Shown here one piece after another: positions 11,820 through 24,031 of a DNA stretch of 64,000 nt. Below the pieces are notes generated by a model. That model had not been told where the DNA came from. It ran no database searches and saw only the letters and a list, made by a program, of their open reading frames with translations. Each line of letters opens with the position of its first letter. The first letter of the stretch is position 1. The position numbers and the translations under genes are program-made. Source of the stretch: Tetracentron sinense (taxonomy: Eukaryota > Streptophyta > Magnoliopsida > Trochodendrales > Trochodendraceae); the NCBI GenBank assembly GCA_015143295.1, contig CM026559.1:20722826-20786825 (forward strand). The letters run 5' to 3'.

Positions 11820-12235
11820 TACGGCGTTTTTAAATCGCCGTCAAAAATCCAAAAAACGCCGTTATAGGCAATCATGGCGTTTCAAAGCAAACGCCGTTAT
11901 TGCTTATGTCGGAAAAGGTAAAGACGGCATTTATCTTGGCGGCGTTCTAGGAACGCCGTCATAGACTAACCTTTTACGGCGTTTTTAAAAATGCCGTCAT
12001 AGACTAACTTCTTACGGCGTTTTTCAAAATGCCGTTATAAACTAGCTTTTGACGGCGTTTTTAGAAACGCCGCTATAGGCCTACCTTTAACAGCATTTTT
12101 AGAAATGCCGTTAAAAACTTTAGCCTATTACGGCATTTTTAAAACGCCTTCAAAGGTGGTCTATGGCGGCATTTTTAAAACGCCGTGATTAAGAGGAGTA
12201 CCAATGACGGCGTTGACCAAACGCCGCGAATAGTC
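11820..12235. repeat. Left subterminal repeats of the CACTA element
   Basis: About ten copies of a short palindrome-like motif, GGCGTTTTTAAAAACGCC or variants, usually joined by CGTCATAGACTA-type spacers. In En/Spm-type elements such subterminal repeats bind the element's own regulatory protein (family knowledge). That function here is inferred. Confidence 0.9.
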
Positions 12236-12239
12236 ATGA

Positions 12240-15200
12240 ATTAAAAAAAATAAAATTTATTTTTTCACAAATTTTTTCCCCTGTTTTGTACCTGTACCTG
12301 TCAACAATATAAATATTTGTTTCCCTGTTCTGTACTTCAACAATATAAAATAAACAAAACTGTACCCATAATGACATTATATATAAAAAGAAATTTTCTA
12401 CATGAAAATCTATAATCAATATAAAATAAATACATCAAATCACACGTGTCCATCATAATGTAATAATACAATACACATGTCCATAAAAAGTGTCAATAAA
12501 TCGTAAATCTAACTATCTTCATCTCGCTAGTTCCCTCCTGCACCCCTAAAACTCGACAGATGTGTGTTGCCTGCTCCCTCCTACAAAGACAATTAAATAA
12601 AATTATTTAGTAGAATATTGAAATAATAAAATTTACAGATTTCATAATTAATATGCAAAGAAGAAAAAAAACAAATAATGTTCAATCAATAACATGCATG
12701 CAAACTTATCACTAATCGCACACCACACCAAATCATAACCGGGCCTTGGTTTTCGATGTCGTTTCTTCTAACGCGTGTATTTTAACACAACCTAAGTGTT
12801 GTTGATGCAGCTATTATAGATATTATCAATCGGGTTGAGTCTCTAGTTATGTTAGTTTTCAACATGTAAATAGAACTATAGTTAAAATGCACAATAATGA
12901 CATCTGTCAAGCTCATCAAGAATTTTTGCTATGAATTGACTTTTAAAAAAAGAAAAAAGAACAAAACCAAATGTCCAAAGACTTCAATAAGCTTGAATTA
13001 TTTAACAAATGGAATTTGGTCTCTCCTAAGGTCTGCAAATAAAGTGTTATATGATAGAGGATTGCAATCATGTAAATAGAAGGTAAGAACAATTCAACCA
13101 AGTACCAGTAACGAAAAAAGAACAAAAGCAAAAAAGAAAGAAGCATAGTCACAAAGCACCCGTTTAAAACGCATTTAAAACTTTTAGAAGGGGTCGCCGT
13201 TTTAAACTCCATTTTAAAGGGGTTTGCCGTTTTAAACTTTAAAATACGTTTTAAACGCATACTCCATTTGATGCCATTTGAGAACATATCGTGTACAGTA
13301 AATGGGTTTTACACAGAGGTTAGAGCACATAATTAATGTCAGTCTGTATATCCTATAGTATTTATGAAATAAATTAATATGCACAAATTATATAGAATAT
13401 GTTATGGTGGCTACTTGACAAATTTAAAAAGCATACATGCTGAGCAAACATGTAATTTATTTCCCATTTATTGGAGGAGGCACATAGACTAGACTTGCAG
13501 AACAAGATTTTTAATAGTTGGGATAGGGCACTGATCAAGAACAAAGACTGAAGGAGGCTCACAGAGCAAAGAAAAAAAGTCTATTAGGAATTGGATGCTT
13601 ATTTTTACCAACAGTTACCTAAGCTGCTTCGAGATCCCTACCGATGGCAGCTGATGGCACCAGTGTAAGATCAGCAGCCCTGTGAGAACATGAAAGATCA
13701 CTAGTCTAACCATCTGAATTTTATCATCTACCTAAAATAGGGGGTAGTAAGATAAGCTTACATACTTATGATCAGCCACATAGGTTTCACCAACCAACTA
13801 AAGGTGTATCTTGGAATATATCTGCAGGCACCATGAGAAAGTCAGGCTTTGCACTAAGAAGTAGTTGATACATCCAAGAGAAGTGATCTACTTGACATAT
13901 TAATGAAACAATACACCTTTAGAACTTCAAAAATATTCAAATCTAGAGGGAATAGCAATATACAACCCCGAAGTTTTCCACTTAATACTAACAAACCACA
14001 TAATGGAGTTTGTCCCTGATTAAGTGGACAATAATATTTAAGATAATGGTTTACCTTCAGCGAGGTGACCAATACACAGACAAAGAATTAGTGTGGGAGC
14101 TAAAAGGCCCCCATAGTTACGACAGGTAGCATATGCGTGATGCATAGGCAACCTTACCTATGCGTCACGCGTTTAAGCAACACATGGTAGTCCTTTTGGC
14201 CACAAATAAAATTCATGACGCGGGTCCCTCTTCCCTAACATATGGCAAAACAATATCCAAATTGCTATATATCCAATAATAATATCTTGTAATTTCGGTT
14301 ATGATTTTTCTCCTATTTCAAGCAGTTAAAGATGTCACCTAATTATAAGACAGTGGGTTAACTAAAGAAGCTAACAACTTGGGCAAGATGGTCAGAAGAA
14401 CACACCAACATATGATCTAGGCTCTTGAAGCAGCTGTAATTCTTCTCTAAGCATCCTCATTGTCCATTTTCCAAATCCACATAGCATCATTAAGCAATCT
14501 AATAACTTGGGAAAAAAAAGGAACATTGTTCTGATTGCACAAATGCAGCATTCATTCCAATCGCAAATTCATTAAGTCCAGAGAATTTAATCCACTATAT
14601 TCCATAATTTCAATAAATAAAAAATGGCAGCTGATGTAGTTTAGCTACTAATAAGATTGTTCCAGACAAGAAATATTCCTGCAGAATAGTCAAACACTAT
14701 ATGGCCTGCGCTTGCGAAATTGCACCAGATACACAAGAGGCAGTAAGCCTTGCAGTTCCATCGAATGAGATGACTCAATAAATGAAGTTAGTTGAATCCC
14801 ATATGCTCTCCTCGTTATTTTGTGCATCTACAACTTTCTCTACTAGCACTTTTATTTTTCTCTTAAAACAATTAATCCATAAACAGCCAAAATATTGCTA
14901 GAATTACATATCTCATTGGATTTAATGAACACTCTTATAAGTGGATATGTTTCAATTTGCTAATTTTGTAGCAAAAGTAGAAGTATGGACAAGCAAGGTA
15001 CCGGAAAGAGGGTTATAATAAAAAATCCCTTAAATTTTTCCGCAAGGTAACCTCCAATTTAAATTATACACACAAATGTCAATTAGAACACTTTCAAGAA
15101 CTAAATGGAACTTGTCACAACTAGAGAAAAAGAGCTTAACTGTGAAGTTCACCTTTCCAAGTAAGCCCTAAAACCATCAAAGAGGAAAATATTCATGAGA

Positions 15201-16860
15201 CAAGGGTTATATATAATTTTAAAAATAAAAAATAACATATAAGATGTGCTACTAGGAAGAAAGTGCAAAAAATTAAAATACTTAGGCTCCAACTAAAAGT
15301 TTCTAAGAGGAACAATTCAGTCTCTTTAGGCAGAGCATGATGAATTAAGGAGGTGAACATTTACAATTTACAAAGGTATACAAAAAAAGAAGGGGAACAT
15401 AAAAAATGAGCAAGCAATTTCCTTGCCATATATATACGGAAGCGGAGTCCAAACTTGCTAAATAATAAAAAGGTGAAGCATTTGTTGACCCATCCAGCTC
15501 AAAAGAAGATATCCCCAAAGCACCCATTAATGAAACAGTAAAAGCCTGACGAATTAAATTGAAGCCTGGCAGATTAATGAAAATAGGACCTACTATAATG
15601 GGCATAAGGGGCATGAGAGAGAGAGAGAGATGAATATTACCCTTCATTTTAATGGAGGGGCATAAGGGGTAAGGCAGGGAGATATAGTGTGATCAGGTAA
15701 CTGGTTTATGAATTCATCTGTAGCCTGAAGGCATGCATTTAGCATTTTATTGTCCAACTTGACAAGCTGGGTAGAGACTTGCTTCTTTGGATCCAAATTC
15801 CAATATGTCAACAGATTCATCAAAGAATGTGAAGTATCCTAAGACTCAACAAAGAAATATTAAAATAGAATCAGAGATCTCATTAAAAGTCAAAATTACC
15901 AAGGCCTCATCTTCTCACAAGGTAGTAGGGTATCTAGCCAGTCGACCCCTAAAATAATCAGCAAGTTGGTCCAAAACTGCTCGTTCCATACAAGGGCTTA
16001 CCTGTCAGCATTCCATAATGTTATCATGTATATCTTATGCAGCCATGAAAAAAATTCGGACAAGCATTTCATTAAGATTATTCCAAAAAAGCATAGAGAT
16101 GATCTTGCAAATTGGTTCTATCGTGAAATTCACAAATACATAAAGCCATAAAGAGAAGAACTATGTCATTCTCTACCATAGAATTCGGCCTTAAAGGTCA
16201 ATCCGGCAGCTTCTATGAGGAAGGCAAGTAGAAAATTGGTACTGATCAGTGGGATGTTTTTTGTTCATGGGAACAGATTCAGCTTCCTGAATATTCCCCT
16301 ATTAAATTGTTTTATGGGAGAAGTGGATTCTTGTGGGCATGTTCTTTCCTGAACAAACACACTGGCAAAGTGACAATCCCTTCTACTTGCACAGTAAGAC
16401 TCTTTGTTTTGGCTCTGCATTAACATTTTGGTTTTTGCACTGGCTTGAAAAGTTGGGTGGATTTGATAAGAACAATGGATGGAGCTTTTAAGATTAGTTT
16501 TTGATGAGAATGCATCAGTTGGTCTCTCTTTTTTGTTTCTCGATCAGGGAAAAAAAAATAAAAAATTCTAGTATTCTTATGTTTCTTTCATGCACCTATG
16601 GGCTATGGTTCATAAATTTAAAGGCCAACACAATATCCTTGTCCATTCTTCCACTGACATGTAATCCAATCTATGTTAGAAAATTGTCATTGACCTACAA
16701 CTGCAATGTCAGAAGGCTGATGGAAAACCCATGTGACCAGGCACTAAAGAATGGGTGATGGTTGTACCATAAACAAAATGAATAGTTGGGGAATGGAAGC
16801 AAGTGCTGAAAGTGACTCAAATTCGTAGAGATTTTTATTTTTTAGCAGTGATTAGCACCA
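12240..16860. other. CACTA interior, left half: no gene supported
   Basis: This AT-rich DNA carries only short ORFs with no domain I recognise. A small foldback of GTTTTAAACG-type motifs lies at about 13155-13265. An imperfect hairpin built on TATGCGTGATGCATAGG lies near 14130-14172. A (GA)n tract sits at 15617-15632. A GC-richer stretch at 16145-16480 may be captured gene sequence, but no protein family could be read from it. Confidence 0.5.
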
Positions 16861-17080
16861 TGCATTAGACTATACAGTCTAATGCTATGGCCACATGTCC
16901 CTTTTAACACTCTTTTGACTATAGTTAAGCTTAAGAAATTTAAAGCTAACATATATATTTAAAAGTAAGGTTAGATTGCTTAACCCAAGGAATGAGTGAA
17001 TATTAACTAAAATTGATGTGTGATAAAAATGGGGATGGACCAAGACTCTGCACATTAGATACTATATAGTCTAATGCTAA
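16861..17080. repeat. MITE copy with TTAGACTAT/ATAGTCTAA ends
   Basis: Bounded by GCATTAGACTATACAGTCTAATGC on the left, itself palindromic in two halves, and by ATATAGTCTAATGC on the right. The body shares the GTTAAGCTTAA...AAGGTTAGAT...GAGTGAATATTAAC order with the cluster at 26034-26760. It lies within the CACTA interior. Confidence 0.65.
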
Positions 17081-20000
17081 GGATTTTCCTTTTTTATTTT
17101 TAGAGTCAAATCCTCTATGGTGATAACCAGATTTGGAAAATGATCACTTGTGGGGGCTCCGTAGCTATATTCATTCCGGAAAAATGCTAGGTTTACATGT
17201 TGGTATTTTGGGCAAATCCTCACGGTAAGAAGATTTTGGTCCCACCCTAAGTAGGGGTGGGTATCGAGCTGATCCTTTATCGAGCTTTGACATTTTTCAG
17301 GGTGTCCAAGCTTTATTGGGTCCGTGTGTGACATGAGATATTTCCGTTGAATTCAAAGCAGAAATTCAAAGTTTTATTGTGAGATATTTCCGTGTGTGAC
17401 ATGAAATGGAGCTTTCAATTTTCTCATGTTAGATTTAAGACAAGGAGAAAATTCAAAGCAGAAATTCGATTTCCCCTTGCTAACCCCATTTAACTGTGGT
17501 TAAGATTCATCCACCCTTAGGGTTCACCTATTACCCTTGGTTTTTAGTAAAATAAATAAATAAAGGATTAAAAAACATCAACTGGAGTTCGGGGAAATTG
17601 GAAAATGTAAAAGAGGCATCTATGGAAACTGAATACAAGGACAAAATAAAATAAAAGCAAATAAGATCAAATATCAAAAGTAAACATTTGATTTTCACCA
17701 ATTTTCACCAATTTGAATAACAGAGATTTCTACTTCGGGTCAAGGAATCCATCAAACCTACCCCCAAATAACTGATAATATCACAATAATTGACGATTAC
17801 AAAATTTTCGAGCTTATGTCAACAAATTATAGGCCATTACTTCAATTTGAAAGCCAGGGAGCTAATGAAAACTACTGATTTGATTTCAAACTGAAATTTC
17901 AGAAAACACTGAAACTGGACTAAACTACCATCCATTCTTCCGAAACCGCATCCGAAAAGCGATCTTCTAAATTAATTAACATGAAAATTATAAAATATAA
18001 ATCCATGAAAACTGATACGATGACAGATCAAGAACGCATAGAGACTGACTTCGGCAAAAAGTCGAAGATAGAAAAAAGGAAGAAAATAAAAATCACCAAA
18101 AATCTAGAGAGAGTGATTCGATCAGGTGTTCTTTCTGAGTATTTTTGATGAGAGAGAGAGAAACTTACCGGAGAGCACACGACGAGCAGGGGCAACGCAG
18201 GGGAGCCGGATCTGGAGCCGGAGGCGGAGCAAAGGGGAGAAGATCAATGCCGTCGGTGACGAATCTGGTTTATAGATGAAAAACTGAATTAAGATGAGAA
18301 AATCTCAGTGAGATGCAAAGACCTCCATCCTTCCTAAGGTGGAAAATGAACTCAGATTGCATGGGTAATAAGTTAGTCACAGCTAAAAAAATGGCTAGGC
18401 TCAGTAGAACTCAAACTAATTAGTTTGGATCAGAATCATCCTCCAATCTTAGTCCAATTCAATTTCAAGAACATGATGTCATTATACCCATATATACAAA
18501 AACACATGAGGTCTAAGGTTCTTCAACCCCTGACAATGCAATCACAACGACATACCCAGGGAAAACTAGATGCTGCATGATTTAAAAACAAGAAGGCAAA
18601 TTTGCCAAGAACCCTTTCTTCCTGATGAAAATTAAATGATTTTGTTTAGTTATAAAGAGAAAGGATTTCAAGATTTTCCAAACCAGAACTCAATTGGGGT
18701 AAATCACTTCGCCCCATTTCAGCATTAAACACAAAGATAATCTACTTATCCATAAATGAGTAAAAATACAATCATAACAAAGATAATCCCAAAAAAGATT
18801 TTTCTTTTTGTCAAAAAAGAAAAAGAAAAAAAAAGATTTGCAGAACAATACTCAAACAGATAGGAAGTTTAGCATTTGCAGAAGAAAATCCCATTGGGTT
18901 ACAAATATTACTTCCAATTCCGCAGTAACTACCAAACACGCCATTGATTCATTCAAAAGGTATAAAATTTAAAATAAATAAACAAATAAGAAAGAACCCA
19001 CATCAAATTTGCAGTCAAAAGAAGAAGAAAGATCAAAAGAAAGCAAACAAGAGAACAAATACCTCTCTACAGCGTGAGAATTCGAAGAAATCGACATCCT
19101 AAGATGGGTAGTAGTAAATTTAGGGAGGTTTCTTCTCTACAAATGGGTCTTTGGACAGCAAAGAAGTTTTTGAGAGTTGTGTTAAATCTTTATTTCCTGT
19201 TCTTGGAAGGTAAGCCAGGATTACATCTAAAGATTAAAATGAAACCCCAAGCAATGCCTAGTTAAGCTCATATGGAAAAAGCCCTATCTCAAATAATATG
19301 TTTTTCAGAGTTTCCATAATAATCCAAACGGAATCTTATCTTTTACAGAGAACTTTTCCATTAATACTCCTACTAGTTTCTTCATAATTTTATCAAGTTG
19401 CTTCCCCTAACCAATTGCAGTCCGTGAATACAAAAAAAAAAAGGAACTTAAAATTTGAGGTTAAGGAGGGCCCAATTTATCATCAAAGATCAATGCTCTA
19501 AAATTTTCACTAATATCAGAGATGCTGTAAAAATGATTGAGAAGTTTGAAAATGTATCCGCCACCTTTGATGACCACGAATTACATTAACGACCCCAGAA
19601 TGGAGTCCAGCGGCAACCAAACCTCTGAAAGATGATTCACCACTTTCTTTGTCTAAGAAAACCACACATACAGATAGTTTTGAAAAGAAAGGTTTCATTA
19701 TGGATTACAACAGGTGAAGAAGGAAAAATAATGAGAGAGAGGAAGTGAGAGCTCACTTGACACTGCAAAAGAAGAGATATAATCGAGCAAGACTCTGAAA
19801 AAGTTCGCAACAGGTGAAGAATTAACAGAAATAGAAGGTCTTTTAGAGAGCGAAGATCCAATCCCTTAATCAAAGAAATCTGTTTTTCACAAAGCCCCTT
19901 GTATTCTTATTTCAAGAAGCAAAACCCAGAAACAGAGAGGAGAGGTGAGGCGTAGGGCACTTACCACACAATTGCCGGAAAACTCCACTTCAACTCAGTG

Positions 20001-21734
20001 AGACTCAAATCCGTTCATCATGGCAGCAATTTGCAAAGTGATGGTGATTGAGGTAGCATAATATTACTACAGTAACAATACAAGCACTTTTAAGTATAAA
20101 ATGAAGCATTAGAAGGAACATAATTCACTGAAAAGAAGAAAAAAAAAATTCCTTTTCAAGCTTATAAATCTCATTATTAATTAGTTGAAATCATAAACCT
20201 CCTCTATCAAAATATATATATAAAAAAAAAAAAAACTTTAGTCAGCAAGATATATACCCCAAAAGATCATTTCTCCTGCTACCCAAATAAAAATCCTCCG
20301 AATAACACAAATGTGTTCAACCCTTTCAAACTATCCCATAAATAAGCTGTCTGAAAAACCCCTAATCCAAACACCTATACCACCAATTTACCCTTTCAAT
20401 AAACAGAAGATAAAATTCACGAGAACAAAACTCAGTAGGACTCAGAATATCAGCTAAATTCAAATAAAATTCCAAAAATAGGTTCTTTTTTTAATTACAA
20501 TTTCGTCTCTGTAGTTCATGCAAATGCCCTCGAAAACACACATAACAGGAAAGGAAAAATGGCCAGAAAAATTATTTTAAAAAAAATCAGTAATTCAATG
20601 ATAGAAAAACAATTGAATGCATATCACTGAAGTCGAAAATCCACACTAACCTTACAAAAAAATATATATATATATTGAATTAGCTTACAGAGATAGCCAA
20701 GAGAGTAATAAGCTTTCGAGCATCGGAAAAGGAGAAACCGAGCAATCACAAACTTTGACGTTTTCCGATGGGCGAAGCACCTGCAACATTTCCAATACAT
20801 AAATTTCTAGGGTTTTTACTTTGGAGAGCATCGGAGAAGCTGAAGAGGAATCATCGCTAATTACTCCATCTTATTGTACGATAGAAAGAGATTATTATGG
20901 GAGGCTCTTAGATCTTTGATCGTTTGATGATTTCTATGGCAGCAATTTGCAAAAAGAGGGCTACCGTTCATGACAGCAACATGGGCTTTTTAAATTCAGA
21001 AAACTATAATTCCAAATTCTCAAAAAATATTAAGCTTAAATTCCAAATTTCAGACTAGCGAAAATCAAATCATTTTTGCAATATTTGAAACTCTAGAATC
21101 TAAAAATCACCGAAACGAGATCGACCCACGAAATATTCAATAAAAAAAAACCCTAGAAACATGCAACCAGCCTCATAAAACAAAGCATCAACCCTTCATC
21201 ATGGATTTTAATCACCGAGTTAGACTTTCGATTTCTAGGGTTTCATGAGGTGCTGGATCAAGAAATCGTTGAAAGAGATAGGCAAATGAAAGAGAAGTAA
21301 GGAAGATGAGAGACGACAACTGTTACAAGAAACGGTCTTTCTCTTTCGAGCAATTTGCAAAAAGAACCCTCCTCTCATGCAAGAAGGGAGGGTTCTTGGG
21401 AAGACCGAGTGAATGAGAATAAATACAGGGAGAGAGACATTTTCGAATTTAGGGTTTCTTCTGTGTTTAGGGTTTCGAGAAAGTAGAGAAGCGTTTGATG
21501 CCCTTTCAAAAGAGAAATACCCTTCTCAGATACATATTCGAGAGAAAGAGAGAAACTTACCGGAGAGCACGAGCAGAGGCAGCGCAGGGGAGCTGGAGGC
21601 GGAGGCAGAACAAGGGAGCCAGAGCAGGAGCCGGAGTTGGAGCAGAGAGCAGGAGGAGGAGAGGGAAAGGGAGAGAAAATGTGGAGGGAAAGAGACGTGG
21701 GAAAGGGTCGGGCCCTAAAATTTCCAAATATAGG
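17081..21734. other. CACTA interior, right half with duplicated exon-like blocks
   Basis: No transposase domain is readable. The segments 18150-18245 and 21550-21640 are clear diverged copies of each other: each has AGAAACTTACCGGAGAGCAC followed by a GC-rich tract full of GAG/GGAGCC triplets. On the minus strand each ends in a plausible 5' splice site. A partial reverse-orientation copy of the same MITE family as 16861-17080 lies at about 17480-17545. Confidence 0.5.
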
Positions 21735-22010
21735 GCCTTTCATGGCGTTTCTAAAAAGTGCCGTGAAAGGCCCTTTCCCGCAGTATCTTTCGCAACACTT
21801 TTTTAAAAACGCCCTCATAGAATCACTCAACTATGGCATTTTTTAGAAAAATGCCGTCATAGGGTCCCCCAATTACGGCATTTTTATAAAACGCCGTTAA
21901 AGAGTCCTCCCGCCATGTAATTGACGGCATTTTTATAGAAATGCCGTGGTTGAATATCTTTCAGGGCGTTTTTTATTAAACGCCGTTAAAAAATTGCCGC
22001 TAAAAACCTC
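21735..22010. repeat. Right subterminal repeats of the CACTA element
   Basis: About six copies of the same GGCATTTTTATAAAACGCCGT-like motif as at the left end, in alternating partial forms. They sit next to the terminal inverted repeat and mirror the left block, supporting one intact-ended transposon. Confidence 0.88.
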
Positions 22011-22023
22011 TATTTTTGTAGTG

Positions 22024-22332
22024 CCTATTCCCAATAGATAATCTTTCTCAAATGATCATCTAGGTACTTACCTTATAGGTAGCCCTATTCCCAGTGAAAT
22101 CTTTCCATTTGTCCATCTGAGTGCTTACCATATAGGCAGCCCTATTCCCAGTGGATGGTCCTTTCCATCCGTCCATTTGGGCGCTTACCTTATAGACAAC
22201 CCCATTCCCAGTGGAATCTTTCTATCTGTCAATCTGGACGCTTACCTTATAGGTAGCCCTATTCCCAGTGAAATCTTTCCATCTGTCAATCTGGGCACTT
22301 ACCTTATAGGCAGCCCTATTCCCAGTGAATGA
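22024..22332. repeat. Right part of the tandem array interrupted by CACTA
   Basis: Five to six copies of a roughly 60-bp unit containing GCTTACCTTATAGGCAGCC then CTATTCCCAGTG. It starts with the second CCT copy of the CACTA target duplication and continues the array at 11720-11797. Confidence 0.88.
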
Positions 22333-23658
22333 ATTTCATTGTTATTAAGAACTTCTCCATATCCATTTTCCCTGGCATGAACCATATTTCATGGAAACAT
22401 TCAAATATACATATTTTACAGAGTATTCAGACTACTAATGATTTCATAATCATATTCAATAATCCATAATTCTGAATTTAAGAAAAATCACTATAGTAGA
22501 TATTCACTCACCTGATCTAAGTCCCAAGACAAACCTAGTTGGCACCGGAGCTCCCTGGGTCCAACTCTCACCTAAGGTAGAAAATAATGCATTAGCTACA
22601 TACCAAACTTTCATGCTAACTCAGGACATGTATATGCACTCTCTTGAATTTAAGAAAATCTCCATTTATTTTAGTGTCTTAGAAACCCTTTTTCGTATCA
22701 TAACAAAACAAGCTTCATATTAATTATAAGTGAAAAACTCAAAAATGAGATTTTAACCAGAATTTCCATAACACCCTTAACAATATTAAAGTTAAACCCT
22801 TCGATTCAACATATAAAATTTAACAAAAAATATTTCTCACCCTAATATATGCTCAATTAAACATAAATCAAAACAATTTCACCAAATCAATTGATTAACA
22901 ACAAAAACCCCAATTTATATTTTTAACCTAAACCCTCACTTTTACTCATTCCAAATTTACACTACTTTACTTCAAATTAATCATTTGTCCAACATTACCA
23001 CACTCCAAGTAAAGGTTTAAATGCAAGAAAGGAAATTAATTCATACTCACATCATGAATCTCAAGCTTTGCTCATACTAGACTAGGATTTCTCAAAAAAT
23101 GAAAAGACGCTTAGGTGGAGAATCATACCGATTAAATGCATGTTTTAGCTTCTAAATGACTCCCCAAAGTTTATCTTTGATTATGGTTGAAGAAGAACCA
23201 AGAAAAATGGGGTTTGTAGGGAATTTAGAGTGGGGGTTTGGCCCCAAACTAAGGCTGGCCGTGGCGGGGCTATGGTTGGCCGGCGGTGAGGTTGCGGCTA
23301 GCTGGTGACTACCGCCGGTGGTGCTGGCCAAGGTTGGGGGTGCTTGGGTCTCAGAGTGGAAGGGAAATTGGAGTGAGAGAAGAAAGAAAAGAAAAGAAAA
23401 AGAGGAAGAGGAGAACTCACGTTCTCTTCTCATTCCCTTCCCAAAAGGTATAAAGACTAAACTATCCTTTTAAAGTTTTAAGGTTTCTCTTGAGGTCTAA
23501 GGGTATTTTTGGAAAAGCAAGGCATTTAGGCTCATTCCAAGAGATTAACTTCACCAAAAATTTTAATAATTTAACCAAATAATTTATAATATAAAAAAAA
23601 ATACCAAATTCATGAAAAAGACCAAATTACCCCTGAATTTCTAAAACCGGGTGTTACA
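22333..23658. other. Remainder of the solo LTR, non-coding
   Basis: No gene. The stretch contains AT-rich DNA, a GC-rich patch at 23240-23340, and a purine tract at 23370-23415. The short proline- and serine-rich minus-strand ORF at 23152-23433 has no homology I recognise and is treated as chance. Confidence 0.6.
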
Positions 23659-24031
23659 TCAATTCACATGAATTGGTGTAGTAGTTTAAAGCCCACCATT
23701 TGGGGACTTAAATGGGTCTCGAACTTTAGAAAAATTGAGTACCTTGTTACCAAAACAATGTAAGGGAATGTTCCCTTCAAGGTTGAAATGATGGTGTTTC
23801 TTGTTCTCCATACTTTTACAGAAAAATTAAGAAAACATTGTGAGGCATGTTCCGCCAAACCATCCAAGCACCAAATCAATGCTAAGTCTGAGAAGTTGAT
23901 GAATATTTCAATATTTCTATAAAATGAAATGAAAAAATACATATTTAACAAGAAAACAACAGAAGAGAGAATTGGGTATCAGCAATGTTGCATTCCTCAT
24001 GAAGAACTAGTCATTTGTATCTCATACTTCC

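Larger units (their letters stand above)
11798..22023. mobile_element. CACTA (En/Spm) DNA transposon, 10.2 kb, non-autonomous
   Basis: Both ends carry the CACTACAAAA terminal inverted repeat (11798-11807; complement at 22014-22023), flanked by the 3-bp target duplication CCT typical of the superfamily. Each end has a block of subterminal repeats. The interior (12240-21700) has no ORF over 151 codons and no recognisable TNP2-type transposase, so it would depend on a transposase supplied elsewhere. Two related GC-rich segments followed by a minus-strand GGTAAGTTT-like splice donor (18160-18260 and 21555-21700) look like copies of a first exon and may be what remains of the element's own gene. 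A MITE copy (16861-17080) is nested within. Confidence 0.93.
10710..23658 (-). mobile_element. Solo LTR, about 2.7 kb, split by a CACTA insertion
   Basis: The left end is TGTCACACCCC and the right end is GGGTGTTACA, an imperfect terminal inverted repeat with TG...CA ends. A perfect 5-bp target duplication, TCAAT, flanks it (10705-10709 and 23659-23663). Removing the CACTA element leaves about 2,720 bp with no gag or pol, hence a solo LTR, left by recombination between two LTRs. TGTCACACCC-type ends are common in plant Gypsy LTRs. A TATA-like box on the minus strand near 23445-23452 suggests minus orientation. It is a non-coding fossil. Confidence 0.85.

Noticed and set aside
12530-12600. Possible last coding exon of a CACTA transposase near the left end
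   Set aside because: Only a few dozen codons can be read, with no recognisable TNP motif, so it cannot be supported.
21375-21830. 151-codon minus-strand ORF as a protein gene
   Set aside because: It crosses CACTA subterminal repeats and low-complexity GC-rich DNA, and has frames open on both strands, so it is more likely an exon relic or chance.
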